Assembly: GCA_019454045.1 (NCBI GenBank)
Contig: SKCR01036779.1
Location: 1-64,000, forward strand
Direction of reading: 5' to 3'
DNA length: 64,000 nt
Origin: Zanthoxylum bungeanum
Lineage: Eukaryota > Streptophyta > Magnoliopsida > Sapindales > Rutaceae
The position numbers and the translations under genes are program-made. Position 1 is the first letter of the stretch, and every line of letters begins with the position of its first letter. The notes under the pieces are model-generated. The model was not told the origin of the DNA. It worked only from the letters and a program-made list of their open reading frames with translations, and ran no database searches. Positions 11,057 through 21,920 of this stretch are shown here, in pieces.

Positions 11057-12164
11057 AAATTGCAAGGGCTAACACTACTGGATACATAATTTGCCAGGGG
11101 CGCTATTGGAAAAGGCCACAGTATGTGTGTGTCTGAGCCTGTGCCCTGTAGAGAATCCGGGTCATCATCGCCGACCAAGGCCAACTCGTTGAAGTGAAGA
11201 TGCACTTGCGGATGTGTTGATGGTGGTTTTCGGCCCCCAAGAAGTCAGAATCTCGAGGAATGATATAAAAGGGATTTCCATTTCCAAGATTTAGGGACCC
11301 GAGCTCAAGGAATAGGGACGTCCAACCCAATTAAGAGGTCGGGGTCGGTTCACGTTTGTCACCCGACCCGAGGTGTGAAGGAGTTAAGAGGGGCGAGGGG
11401 AGTTAAGGCATCGGGACCAACCCGACATGCTAGGGCGGTAAGGCAAGATGGATGATGTTTCGGTTCCCAACCTGATAGGGTGGGTCGAAGTGGTAACGGT
11501 ATGATCAAGTCCAAATGACGTAAACCTTGTATGGGAACTCGCATTCTCCAAAAAGGTCTGATGTGACAGAAGCGGGCCACCAGCCTCTGGCATACGCTAT
11601 CACATAGGAGCAATTGGAATACATGTTGTCATATGGGTTAAAACGTGTAGCAGAGGGTAAAGTAGCATGGTTTAATGAGATGTCAGGTGACAAAACTATT
11701 TTCAGCAGAGCAATTGGGGAAGAGAGCCCTCGCATTAATGGTAGATTCACGTGGCTGACGTCATGAGATTGATGCAACAGTAGAATTTGCCCTAGTATAT
11801 AAGGTGATCGAGAATTCATTGTAAAGGGTTGACTAATTCTATTTCATTATTCACTTATAATAGAGAGCAAAAAACTTACGTGTAAGAGTGAGCTTGTAAG
11901 AGGTCGGTCAGACGAGCTCGAGAGATAGGCAGGTCGGTCATACTTGACCACGTAATAAAATCTTTTTTTTCCCTTGTGCCCGTGGACGTAGGTTGGATCC
12001 ACTCCGCCGAACCGCGTTAAACCCTCTGTTTTGTCTGTGTGTTTTCTCATCTTTTGCTAAGTTTGCATTTAGTCCCCAAACCAAACAAATTCACAGTGGG
12101 GGAAAGATTGTTCGATGAGTGATTTTTCCGAATTACTCCTGGAACTAAAATCAGCCGTCAATAG
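11057..12164 (+). mobile_element. Ty3/gypsy 5' LTR (copy B)
   Basis: About 11220-12164 is the LTR homologue of copy A. It has the G-box/CRE module at 11745-11764, TATA box at 11793-11802, and a 3' end that runs directly into a primer-binding site at 12166. The leftmost part (11057-11214) includes a 40-base block nearly identical to gag-region bases 13047-13086, so it is probably rearranged internal sequence rather than LTR. The left boundary is not defined. Confidence 0.6.
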
Positions 12165-12165
12165 T

Positions 12166-12180
12166 TGGCGCCGTCTGTGG
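12166..12180 (+). other. Primer-binding site of element B
   Basis: TGGCGCCGTCTGTGG directly after the LTR end. TGGCGCC-type sites following an LTR are standard in plant Ty3/gypsy elements, where a tRNA 3' end primes minus-strand DNA synthesis. Confidence 0.7.
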
Positions 12181-13110
12181 AGAACAATACTAAAAGCAGC
12201 AAACGTACTCAGGCAATGGCAGAAGACGAAAAACATACATCTTCAAAGGCTTCGACGACAGAGTGGATGGAGAAAATGGAGGAAACTATGCGAAAAGAAA
12301 GGGAATAAGCTTGGAAGGAGAGAGAATCAACTCATGTCTTCATGAAGATCATGTTGGAGAAGTTGGAAGAGAAAACTGGCGAAAGAGGGGGAGCGGGCCC
12401 CAACCAAAAAAAGGAAGAGATAGCAATGGGAAAAATGGTTGTTAGAGCAGAATGAGTCTACGAGATGGTGAACATAGGAAGAGGAGTGCCCATAGAATGA
12501 GATCCGCAGTCGTCGCTGAGGCTGTACCTGCAGGAGAGCTGTGGGGAGAAGAGGAGGGCAGACAGACTCCAGAGCCTTCTAGTAACAGTCTGCGTTTTGC
12601 AGAGAGTGATCTGGAACGGTACCTCGAGGAAGGATAGGAAGTCCCCAGTTACGGAAGGTATCACACTCGGAATAGAGGACGCGGGGAGACCCGCGATCGA
12701 GAGCAGATCACCTCAGAGGACCAGATGAAGAGTTGGTTTCAGAAGGAGATGAGGAAATGGGAAGAAAATATAAAAGTGGAGACGGAGAGTGACCAAGACA
12801 TGAGGACAACATCCCCTTTCACGAAAGAAATTTTGGCGATAGGATTTCCAAGGAGATTCACTATGCCCTCCATGGATGTTTACAAAGGCAGCACGGAACC
12901 CCAATTTCATGTTGAGAAGTTTATTTTGTTGATGGAAATCTAAGGGATGGCTGGAGAGGCCATCTGCAAGATGTTCCCTTTGACCTTGGACGCGTCCGCT
13001 AGCCTGTGGTTCAGGAACTTGACGCCGAGGAACATCGGCAATTTCGCCAAGGCCAACTCGTTGAAGTGAAGATGCATTTGCAGATGAAAGACAGCAAGGG
13101 ATGACCATGT
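12181..13110 (+). pseudogene. Decayed Ty3/gypsy gag (element B)
   Basis: Three frames together give gag-like segments. The clearest is PFTKEILAIGFPRRFTMPSM (about 12818-12870), then MDVYKGSTEPQFHVEKF and, after a stop and frame change, FPLTLDASASLWFRNLTP (about 12973-13028). This matches the core order of Retrotrans_gag in plant Ty3 elements. Several stop codons and shifts interrupt it and the protein ends early near 13060. No protease or pol follows: the element is truncated and inactive. Confidence 0.7.
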
Positions 13111-13137
13111 CACCTGATTAAGGCCCAAGATCGGTAG

Positions 13138-13766
13138 CCGGTTAGGCTACAATTTTAATTTTAATGTATAATATTTTTTATCGACAAGTCTTATTTTATA
13201 AACTCGCTAATGTCTCTTAAATTTAGGATAACTCAAAACCGCGTTATAGAGTTGTTTAATGCAGCATGCTTCGCGAAGTCAATTCCACGAGTCTCTGTAA
13301 CAGAATCAGTTAAAGTTGCTTATGGCTTCAGAGGGTCAATGGATCCCTCCGGCAAAAATTACCCCCATGGATTATCCACAGTTTTGTCGATTCGATTTTC
13401 CCCTGTATATGCCCAATTGTTGTATTTTAGTTCATACATTTTATTAAACGGAAATTGATATTCTTTTTCCTTCTAAATCCTTGTGAGATATATTTAATTT
13501 TCTCCAGTCTAGACAGTTGACACTGTTAATATTGTAATTCATGCGATATTTTTGGGCACAATTTTATACAAATTGAACACACAGTTCATATTTGAAATTG
13601 AGGAAAGCCGTGTTCATAATTCATAAACGATAACGAGAGTTGATCCATAAGTTTTTTTCATTGACAATATTCCAACGCTAATACAAATTCAAAGTCTGCT
13701 ACATCACGAAGGTGAAACGGTTAAAATAGGTGGTTTCTTCATCGAGTGTGCAACTTGTTCTTCAAT
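13138..13766. other. Spacer between element B and LSM3
   Basis: AT-rich, with no coding frame I can support. The minus-strand 3' UTR of LSM3 should extend leftward from 13766. I see no clean AATAAA on that strand close by; an A-rich AATGAAAAAAAC lies near 13655. Confidence 0.4.
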
Positions 13767-15488
13767 TTAAGCGGTCCTCAGAGGAGGAGAAACTAGAATA
13801 ACTCCATCTCCTCTTACAAAGAGAAATGGAACAGTGCGCCTCGTAGTCTGAAATAAAACAAAGATTGGTAAGTTTATTGCCCAGAAAGAGAACAGATGAA
13901 ACCATATTTACATAATTTTTCACTTTAACCAACAAAGACAGATTTCTCAAGAAAATATCACATTTATTTGCTCCTCTTGCAGATTTATAATACTTGAAAT
14001 CGACAATTGTAAAAATATGAAAAAGTTTGGAAAATAATAGGTGTTTGGACAATGCTAAAAGCCCTGACCTTCTCATTCTCAATCTTACAGCAATCACTGA
14101 GACCACAATTACAAAATAGTATTGACACATGGTTTCTCATTTCTAGCAAACGTGATATCTTCTATAGCAGATGCTACTAAAATTTAAAATTCAATAAAAG
14201 AATTTCAAGTTTACAACATACCCGAACAATCTCTTCATAAGTTTCATCATCAATTTCCACCGTAGTAACAACTTCTTCGACATCCCCAAGAATCATATTT
14301 AAATGCTGATCGTATGCCTGCAAAGCCAGATTGTCACCAAAAGAAGCAAGGACAACTTGAGAACCATAAAGATGTTAGTAATTTATGCTTAATTACTAAA
14401 TTGCAAGGGCTAACACTACTTAATATATATTTTTCTTCCACATTGTTGTTCAAGACAATATTTCAAACAGTGTTTCTATTTATGTTCATATTGGCAATTT
14501 CTATAACATATCAATAGCATCAACTGTTCATAGACCCGCCAATTTTTTTCGCCACAAATAGATGCATAAAAACGAAAGTAACTATAACTTGTATCCTTAT
14601 TCTCCTCTATTTAAGTGTTAACATATTCTTCTCTAGGTAAATGTTAATGTTTTCTCCTCTACGTAAATGTTAACATATCTGTGAAGAAATCAAGAAATAA
14701 ACTCGAATGATCCCTCATCAATCTTAGAAGAAATTGCTCCAAACTTAAAATTCCATTAAACAAGTCCTTTAATTGCTCACGACACCACTTCATGACTCCT
14801 AAACAAGAATGCTCTTGCAGCAACCATCTTCGCAAAACATTAACCAAAGCAATATTTAACCTCCATCAAAAACAAATAAACATAGTTTGATTTTCATTCT
14901 TTTCACAATGTCATTAAAGTTATAAGTAGCCTATGTTATCACTGAAACCGCATTAAACACCAAGAAACAACTAATTATGCGGTGAATATCTTTTACACTA
15001 TCTCTGTCCACAGTAACCTTTAATTTACTTCGGTGTTTCTTTTCCTCTATAAAAGCCTATGCCAATATATTTATGTTTTTTTTTTTAAAATCTTTTATTA
15101 GTTTTGTGCCTAAACCCTAATTTATTTTTCTTTGATAAGAAACTGAACTAAAACCCTAAATTGCTGAATATCCCAATTCAAAACACGAACCCTAGAATCA
15201 AGTAAACACCAAAACCCACATGCCAATGTACAAGAACAGCTAAACCCCTGAAATTAAGGGAAAAAAAAACTGAACAGTCCGAAAGTATAAGCGAATACGT
15301 TGTACGTATAAATTTGTTAAAAAAAAAAGAAAAAAGAAAAAAGAAAAAAAAAAGCAAATTGAAATAAATACATGGAGTTTGCCACGGAGTTCACGGTCGG
15401 ATCGGAGCTTGACGTAGATGCGCTCGTCGAGACTGAGTCTTATGAGATCCAAAGGCTCCTTTACTGCACTTTCTTCTTCGCTTGCCAT
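13767..15488 (-). CDS. LSM3: LSM3, Sm-like core protein, 3 exons
   Basis: Subunit of the heteroheptameric LSM rings: LSM1-7 promotes cytoplasmic mRNA decapping and decay, LSM2-8 binds U6 snRNA in the nucleus. Exons on the minus strand: 15488-15372, 14317-14222 and 13847-13767 (stop TAA). They join in frame to 97 residues, the family size. Start [20 protein letters not shown] is the typical plant N terminus; an upstream in-frame ATG at 15530 is less likely. The Sm1 motif with RNA-contacting DQHLN is at 42-46 and the Sm2 motif [10 protein letters not shown] at 81-90. All splice sites are GT-AG. Intron 1 (1054 bases) contains an A/G-rich low-complexity tract at 15319-15355. Looks intact. Confidence 0.96.
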
Positions 15489-15660
15489 TCTTGCTCTCTC
15501 TTTCTCTCCTCGATCTTTTTGGCTCTTCACAGTTCAGAGCAGCTACTAGTTACTAGTTAGTAGTCGCCTAATAAGAAGCTAAAATCCGAATTTTAGCTTG
15601 GTTACGCGCCCACCCGGAATTATAATGCTGGACTCTTTTGACAGAAAATTAAACAATTTG
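15489..15660 (-). promoter_or_regulatory. LSM3 upstream region
   Basis: Contains a near-perfect palindrome AAGCTAAAAT..ATTTTAGCTT at about 15577-15600 and, further upstream on the minus strand, CATTATAATTCC as a weak TATA-like box. Neither is proven to act; many LSM genes are TATA-less. Confidence 0.35.
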
Positions 15661-16241
15661 GGGTTTTATATAATATTAATATTTTAGAGGGGTTTCTATT
15701 GCACTTTTAGTTTTTTTTTTTAAAACAGTTGATCGTCATCCTTATCGAAACAAACCCTTGAACTGAATTATTAAATATTAATCATTTGAAATTTAAGTAA
15801 GGGGCCTATTTGAAAACAAATTACAGACTATATGCGTACATGAAAGTTCGTAAGAAATTGGGGATACGAGTGTTATTATTTCATATAAAGACGTATTAAA
15901 CAAACTAAACGCATACAAAGTAGGTACCAATCACTCTCTGTAGTCAGTTTTATGAGCTTGAAAGGAGATGTTTTTCGTTATCTTACGCCTTGGATTCTCT
16001 GCTTAATTTCTGGAGAGTTACATTTAGGCTAAAACTGTGCTCTTTTATGAGGCGATTTTGTACAGATAAGTAGTTCTATTCTACCTCCTGCTTCTTGATG
16101 AACAAATAAGTTTATTTTGTTTTGAATTGTATTTTTTAGATAATCATTGGTGATTTTGGAGCTGTATTTTTGGTGGGTTTGTGAAATTTTCGAAATTTTT
16201 GTGCTCGAGTTTGTGAAATTTGTGATTATTGGAATATTTGA
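15661..16241. other. Intergenic region upstream of trihelix pseudogene
   Basis: AT-rich. From about 15900 it could hold the old promoter or 5' UTR of the gene beginning at 16663, but I see no decisive motif. Confidence 0.4.
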
Positions 16242-16409
16242 GCCCGGGTGTGGCTTGGTGACAAAGTATTTAGGACTTGGTTGTCAGGTCTTGAGTTCAA
16301 ATCCAGAGTGTATATTTCTTGTAACAACCTGGTCAGCCGAGGGTTTTACCTGCTCCACTTAAATCCGAGTTGTGAGGTTTGGCGGCGGGTTTCCAACGTT
16401 TCCAAAAAA
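16242..16409 (+). mobile_element. SINE copy 1 (tRNA-derived)
   Basis: Starts GCCCGGGTGTGGC, carries a B-box-like GAGTTCAAATCC, the shared core GGGTTTTACCTGCTCC, then GGCGGGTTTCC and an A-tail. It is flanked by a perfect 9-base target duplication AATATTTGA (16233-16241 and 16410-16418). The core and tail match SINEs 2 and 3 at 59893 and 61266. Confidence 0.85.
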
Positions 16410-17629
16410 AATATTTGATGCTATGAGATTATTTTTTGATTGTGTGTTAGTCTTTGAGTAGAGGTTAGTTTGATTAAGTGGAAAAGCTTTGGAAGGGGAT
16501 AAGAAGTAATGGGTATGCTTGGTTTTGATGTATGGTGTTCTAGGACCTTAGAAAAATTGATTAAGAAGAAGGTTTAGGTGCATGTGTAATAGGATTTTAG
16601 AGGAAATGAGTTGATGATTCTGATCTAAATTAGAGTGATCATATAATTTATCACAAGGAGGTATGGTTCCGGGTGGGGCCTCATTTGGGGGCATTGACTT
16701 GCAAGGAACAATGAGAGTTCACCATCAAGCTCAACACCATCCACATGCCATGCTACATGATCACACTATTAATCCTTGTCAAGGATCTTCAGTTCATCCC
16801 TTGTTTCATGAGGGGTTTCCTCTCACAATTGGGACTATGCAAAGTTGTGACCAGACCGTTTCAATGACTGATTGTAATAAGGGGAAGAGAGGAAAAAACT
16901 CGGTGAGTGACGATGATGATCCAAGCTTTACTGAGGAGGGTGGGGATGGTCACAATGATACCGGTAAAGGGAATAAGAGATCGCTGTGGGAACGCGTGAA
17001 GGGAGCTGATAAGATGGTGAAGCTTTTGATCACTGCCGTGTCTTATGTTGGTGAGGATTAGGTTTGGATTGTGGGGGTGGTGGAAGAAGGAAGTTTGCAG
17101 TTTTACAGGAAAAAAAAAAAAAAAAAAAGATAGTGGAAAGCAATTTCGAAGGTCATGGCTGAGAGTGGTTTTCATGTTTCGCCACAGCAGTGTGAGGGAT
17201 AAGTTCAATGACCTTAATAAAAGGTATAAGAAGCTTAATGATATGCTTGGCAGTGGCACTTCTTGCCAGATTGTTGAGAATCCTACACTTTTGGATGTTA
17301 TAGAGTTCTTAACAGAAAAGAGAAAGATGATGTTAAAAAAATAGTAAGCTCCAAACATTTGTTCTATGAAGAAATGTATACTATTGCGTCTGCCTCGTTA
17401 TCTTGCATTGCAGCAGCTTCCCTACAGTTGGCTCTTAGAAATAGAGATGATCATGATGATGATGTTGTGAGGAGGCACCAACATGATCCTGATGAAGATG
17501 ATCAAGATATGGGACAGATGTGTTAGCGACATATTTTCAAGATGAATTTTGATGATGCAATAATAGAATACTTCGACGCGCATTAGCGGATTTTACAAAA
17601 AGATGTCGAAGCACATTGGTGATGAAGAG

Positions 17630-18236
17630 TAGACCCGGCCGGCGGTTCGGTTCCGGTTCGGACCGAACGAACCGAACCGGCCGGTTCCCGGTTCCACAAG
17701 TGTGGAACCGGAACCGTAAACCGGACCGGAACCGAACCGGTCGGTTCCGGTTCGGTTACGGTTCGCCTTTGGTTTTTTTTTTTTTTTTTTTTTTTTTAAT
17801 AATAAATTTTAAAAAAAAAATAAAATTTCTATAACCGTAATGTTTTTTCAAACTATCACATCATTTTTATATAATTATTTTTATAAAATTCTTTTAACAT
17901 ATAATCATTTTTATAGCCAACTCTTGCTAGTGTTTCTTCATATAAGCGATGTGGGATATTTGTTACGAGCTATTGTGTTCACATCGCTTATATAAAGAAG
18001 TCAATACCAAGAGTTGGTTATAAAAGAAGATTTTTAACCCCTTAAAAATTGACTATTGTGCTCAAGGTTGCAATTTTAAACCTCATTATTATTAATAAAA
18101 AAAATTGAGATTTACTTGTGGAACCTTACGGTTCCAAGTATAAATATTTTTTTTTTTTTTTTTTTTTTACTTTCGATTCCGGTTGGAACCGCTGGAACCG
18201 TTCGGTTCCTTCCGACCGGAACCTTGGCCGGGTCTA
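17630..18236. mobile_element. Non-autonomous hAT-type element 1
   Basis: 607 bp. Terminal inverted repeats TAGACCCGGCC and GGCCGGGTCTA; 8-base target duplication ATGAAGAG at 17622-17629 and 18237-18244. 8-base duplications are diagnostic of hAT elements. It is rich in GGTTCCGGTTC words and has no transposase. An internal hairpin lies at 17911-18024. Confidence 0.9.
17911..18024. repeat. Imperfect hairpin inside hAT element 1
   Basis: TTATAGCCAACTCTTG..CATATAAGCGATGTG pairs with CACATCGCTTATATAAAG..CAAGAGTTGGTTATAA. Arms are about 43-45 bases with a few mismatches; the loop is about 26 bases. A transcript would fold into a pre-miRNA-sized stem. Confidence 0.75.
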
Positions 18237-19977
18237 ATGAAGAGCAAATGGATGTGAATACTAGCACTTATTGAAGAAAATCTTGTGTGGTCTTAACTTA
18301 GGGCTCTCTTTGTAAGTCGGTTGTTAATTTAAGTCTATAATCTTATAGGACATATGCACATTTATTTAGATGCATAAGGTCATGTGCAAAATATTTTTAA
18401 ATCTTCAAATCTTGCATTTTGGCACTGAAATCGGCATACCGATCCCCCATACTGGCATACCGGTGACCCTGCTCTGCTCTGAGCAATTTTGCATCGCCTC
18501 TGGAACCGGGTTACTCCATACCGGTCAGTGTGGAGTATGCACAGTTACTGAAACCACTCTAGAGCATATCGAAATTCATATCGGCCAAACTTCATATTTT
18601 TCATGCTCTCGGAAACCAGCATGATCCATACCGGTCAGTAACCCGGTCTTGTTTGCGCTTACCGGTGTCAAACGATAATATTTTATAGCCCAGACCAGCA
18701 TACCAGCCTCTGCAGACCGACATACCGGCCTCAGCGCAAACATAAGGGATTGCTTTCATTTTCTCTATAAATTAAGTCTCTATTTCGTCTTTGCCATCTT
18801 CTTGAACCTTCATACAATTTCTTTTAAGGCGAAAACAAAGAGTAAACAAAATCTTCTTTATCATACACTCTCATAATCAAGCTCATATACTACACCTTCA
18901 TATCATTTGTAGTGAGCTTAGTTTACTTGGACATTATTAATCTTCATTATCTTTTGTGAGTGCCCAAGTGGTATTTTAAACTTTATTATCCAAACACTTG
19001 AGGTTGTGAAATCCCTTTGTGAGTGAGAATACTCAAAATGATGAATTGTAAAGGTTTGTGAGTGAACCTAGGAACAAAACTCATTATAAAGGTTTAAAAG
19101 TGAGCCTGAGGATAAAATTCTTATGTAAAGATTTGGAGTGAACTTAGGGGACAAAACTCTTGGTTGCAAGTGATAAATGGAAAATTCGGTGTAAGTTGTG
19201 GATTCAACTTAGTGGAAATCTTCAAGCGTGGCTTGGGGGAGTGGACATAGGCAAAGAGTTGGCCGAACCACTATAAATACGATGTCAATTTTCTCTATCC
19301 CTAAATTCCTTTATATTATCGCAAGTTTATTTTATATTTGCATATTAGTAATATAGTGTAATTGAGAAATTGATTGATAAATTTAATTGGTAAAGCTACT
19401 AACTTAGTAGCGTAAAATCGATAAGAATTTTAATTCCGCAAATTTAGGTCATCACCCAATTCACCCCCTCTTGGGTATAGAGAGATTGTTTGTTGTGTGC
19501 TTATAGGTAATTTCAAGATGATCATGATGAGTTCGAGGATAATCATGCCTCAACGGGGATAACCGAGGAACATACGGTGTGGCAGGGTGCTCTATTAAAA
19601 AGCAGAGACAAGATTAGGGCCATGAAGATGTTTGTCTTGGCAATTCCGTGAATCTTCCATACTTTAACAAAAGCTCTTACCCTTTTCCACAAGTTGCACA
19701 AGCTGATATGGATCAAGTTTTGCCTGAAAGCACGAGAGCAGCTTGGTTACAGAAGCAGTGGATTGAAACTCGGTCACTTCAATTTGGAGAACAGAAGTTA
19801 CAGATTCAAGTTGAGATGCTGGAACTGGAGAAACAGCGATTCAAGTGGCAGAGTTTTAGCAATAAAAGAGATCGAGAATTAGAAAAGTTAAGGATGGAAA
19901 ATGAGAGGATGAAGCTTCAAAATGAGCTCATGGTATTAGAGTTGAAGCAAAAAGAAATGGGCACTGACTACATCTAA

Positions 19978-21200
19978 TTGATTGGTTCCAAACTTTGTTA
20001 ATAGCATCGGTGGGACTTGCATGCAATGCACTCATTTCTTTCTAGGTAAAATTTTTGTTCATGTTAATTGGAGTGGGGAAACTTAAACGAAATCTAAACT
20101 AGTCCTGCATATATTATACAGAAAAATAGGATTGTGACAATACCAGTGGCTGGTTTTCATGTTTTTGCCTAAAGTGAAAAATTATGCCTTTGGTTGAAGA
20201 ATTTCGTGGAAGAATATTTTTGTTTAATCTTGTTTTTGGCTTAATAATAATTAAAAGTTTGAATATTTAGTATCAGACTTTTGTTTGTTTTGTTTGGTTG
20301 AATTCAGTAGTATACCTTTGTCATTTATTCATATTGTTGCATGTTTCATTGCTAGCTTAGAAACATTATCAATTCAATATTTTGTTTCTACTCACTGTCA
20401 TATATTAGACAAGCCTTCATATCTATAGGTATTGACAACAAATATGTGGAGACTTCTTTATTAGCCGAAGGTCAAAGATTATGCACGAGTTATCATGTTA
20501 CCATATGTGTTGCTTGTCACTTCCTTGAAGGTCTATTGTTGTAAGAATAGCAGATATTTATAACTTGAATTCTTGAGAGAATAGCTTTATTTTGAGGATC
20601 AGGTATTTATTGTGATCTTAATTATTCAAGTACAGTATCTGCTTGCCCTTGATGATATTAACCTATTGGCCTTTTCATTTGAATCCTCAGCAGGTGAAAT
20701 TTGTATTTGCATCTTGTGCTTTAGTAAAAAAGGTAATGGTAAGAGAACTGCTGTCTATAATGTGATTCTGATCTGGAGAAAGGTAAGAAAACGGATACTG
20801 GGATGTCGGCAGTCTTGGATATTTTAACTTGTTAGGACTGCTGTATTATAAGAAGTTAAAATGGGAAGAGTCGGTATCTGGGACCAGTATGTGTTGAAGT
20901 TTACACGATTTCTCTAGATTCGTTTGGATACTCTAAACTTAAAATTTGAATTTTTTTTAGATTTGAGACCCTAAATTTTAGGTTAAGTTTTGAGGGACCG
21001 CCCAGCCAGCTTACTGTCCCAGGGCCACATCTTATTTTAGATGCTTGAACTCCAAACTTGGGGATCCTATTCTTTAATATGATAGGAGCTACTTCTTATT
21101 TTAACCTTTTTGTTTTGGCCATAACTGTTTGATAATTGCAGTTTTCTGTACAACTGTTTCATACAATCACTCAAGACGAGTAATATCTCTTGCTACAAAC
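19978..21200. other. Intergenic, no gene supported
   Basis: Probably begins with the 3' UTR remnant of the trihelix gene. AT-rich. Short open frames around 20612-20827 show no family features. Confidence 0.4.
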
Positions 21201-21920
21201 TTTTTTTTTTGGATAAGGTAAGTAGATTAACCAAAGAAAACCACAACAAAAACACAGGAGCGTATCCCAGAAAGAATAAGCTAAAGCGGACAGACCCTCC
21301 AAGCTAAACAACTAGAGTCAAATTGGCAAACAGCAAAACAAACAAAGGAAACTCAGAAATTGTCATCGGACAAATGCCAAGAACGATGAAGTCATCTATT
21401 TTCATAAGATGATTTCACGTTCTTTAATAAACTAACACGAGTCCGCACAGTAAAAATAATATCCCTCTGAAGTACACTGGGGGGCCGAGGAGGCTCATCA
21501 TGAAGTCTAGTATTCATCTCTCTCCAAATAAAGTAGATAGCAACTGCAAAGGAAATCCGAACAATCAAGTGACATAACGAACCCCTACAATATTACTCCA
21601 TCCAAGAGACTGTATGAGGCCAATCGAGAGAACTCCAAACAATATCACAATTTGCCAAGGTAGAAGACCAAACCTGAGAGGAAAGAGGGCACTAGAAAAA
21701 AGGTGATCTACATCCTCTTCAGAATTACGACAAAAAACACATGTAGACTGATTCAAAATGTCAAAGCCTATCAATCTGTCATGAGTATACAAAGCCCATC
21801 AATCTGTCCTGAGTATACAAGCCACCTTAAATCGCTAACCAAAGAATGAAAGCATGTATTGGGACTGCCTTACGAAACCACGCGACTCGACTCCAGCTCA
21901 CCCGAGGAGTTAACAAACTG
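21201..21920 (-). mobile_element. 5'-truncated L1-type LINE tail
   Basis: On the minus strand the conceptual product reads VSWSRVAWFRKAVPIHAF, then RLIGFDILNQSTCVFCRNSE and DVDHLF. This is the zinc-binding zf-RVT region at the C terminus of plant L1 reverse transcriptases (Cys-x2-Cys visible). Stops and shifts follow, and the copy ends in an A-tail, seen as the T-run at 21201-21212. Only the 3' end was copied, as usual for LINEs. I could not find a convincing target duplication. Confidence 0.75.

Larger units (their letters stand above)
17521..19515 (+). mobile_element. Solo LTR, probably Ty1/copia
   Basis: Begins TGTTAGCGACA and ends TAATTTCA, with a perfect 5-base target duplication AGATG at 17516-17520 and 19516-19520. 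Removing it and one AGATG makes the acidic region of the trihelix gene contiguous. Near its 3' end, CAATTCACCCCCTCTTGGGT is typical of Sire/Tork-type copia LTRs. There is no internal region, so it is the product of LTR-LTR recombination. It contains a later hAT-type insertion at 17630. Confidence 0.85.
16663..19977 (+). pseudogene. Trihelix transcription-factor gene, broken and interrupted
   Basis: N-terminal part 16663-17061 (MVPGGASFGGIDLQG..) is followed by trihelix-domain sequence in shifting frames: KFNDLNKRYKKLNDMLGSGT (about 17203-17262), VENPTLLDVIEFLTEK, then an acidic DEDD region. After a 1995-bp solo LTR the C-terminal coiled-coil part (WLQKQWIETRS..LEKQRFKWQ, 19648-19977) resumes and ends in a family-like C terminus. 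Plant trihelix factors bind GT-type DNA elements in the nucleus. Damage: a one-base loss giving TAG at about 17059, an A-run of about 19 inside the domain, a one-base gain near 17200, further shifts near 17320 and 17512, and the LTR. No intron is needed between the parts, so a retrocopy is possible, but the parent may itself be intronless. Confident on family, less on subgroup. Confidence 0.85.

Noticed and set aside
13762..14130. 122-residue minus-strand frame
   Set aside because: Reads LSM3 intron 2 and exon 3 in the wrong phase; the true exon 3 frame is [20 protein letters not shown].
17616..17834. 72-residue frame rich in Arg/Asn/Gly
   Set aside because: Translation of the GGTTCCGGTTC-rich end of hAT element 1.
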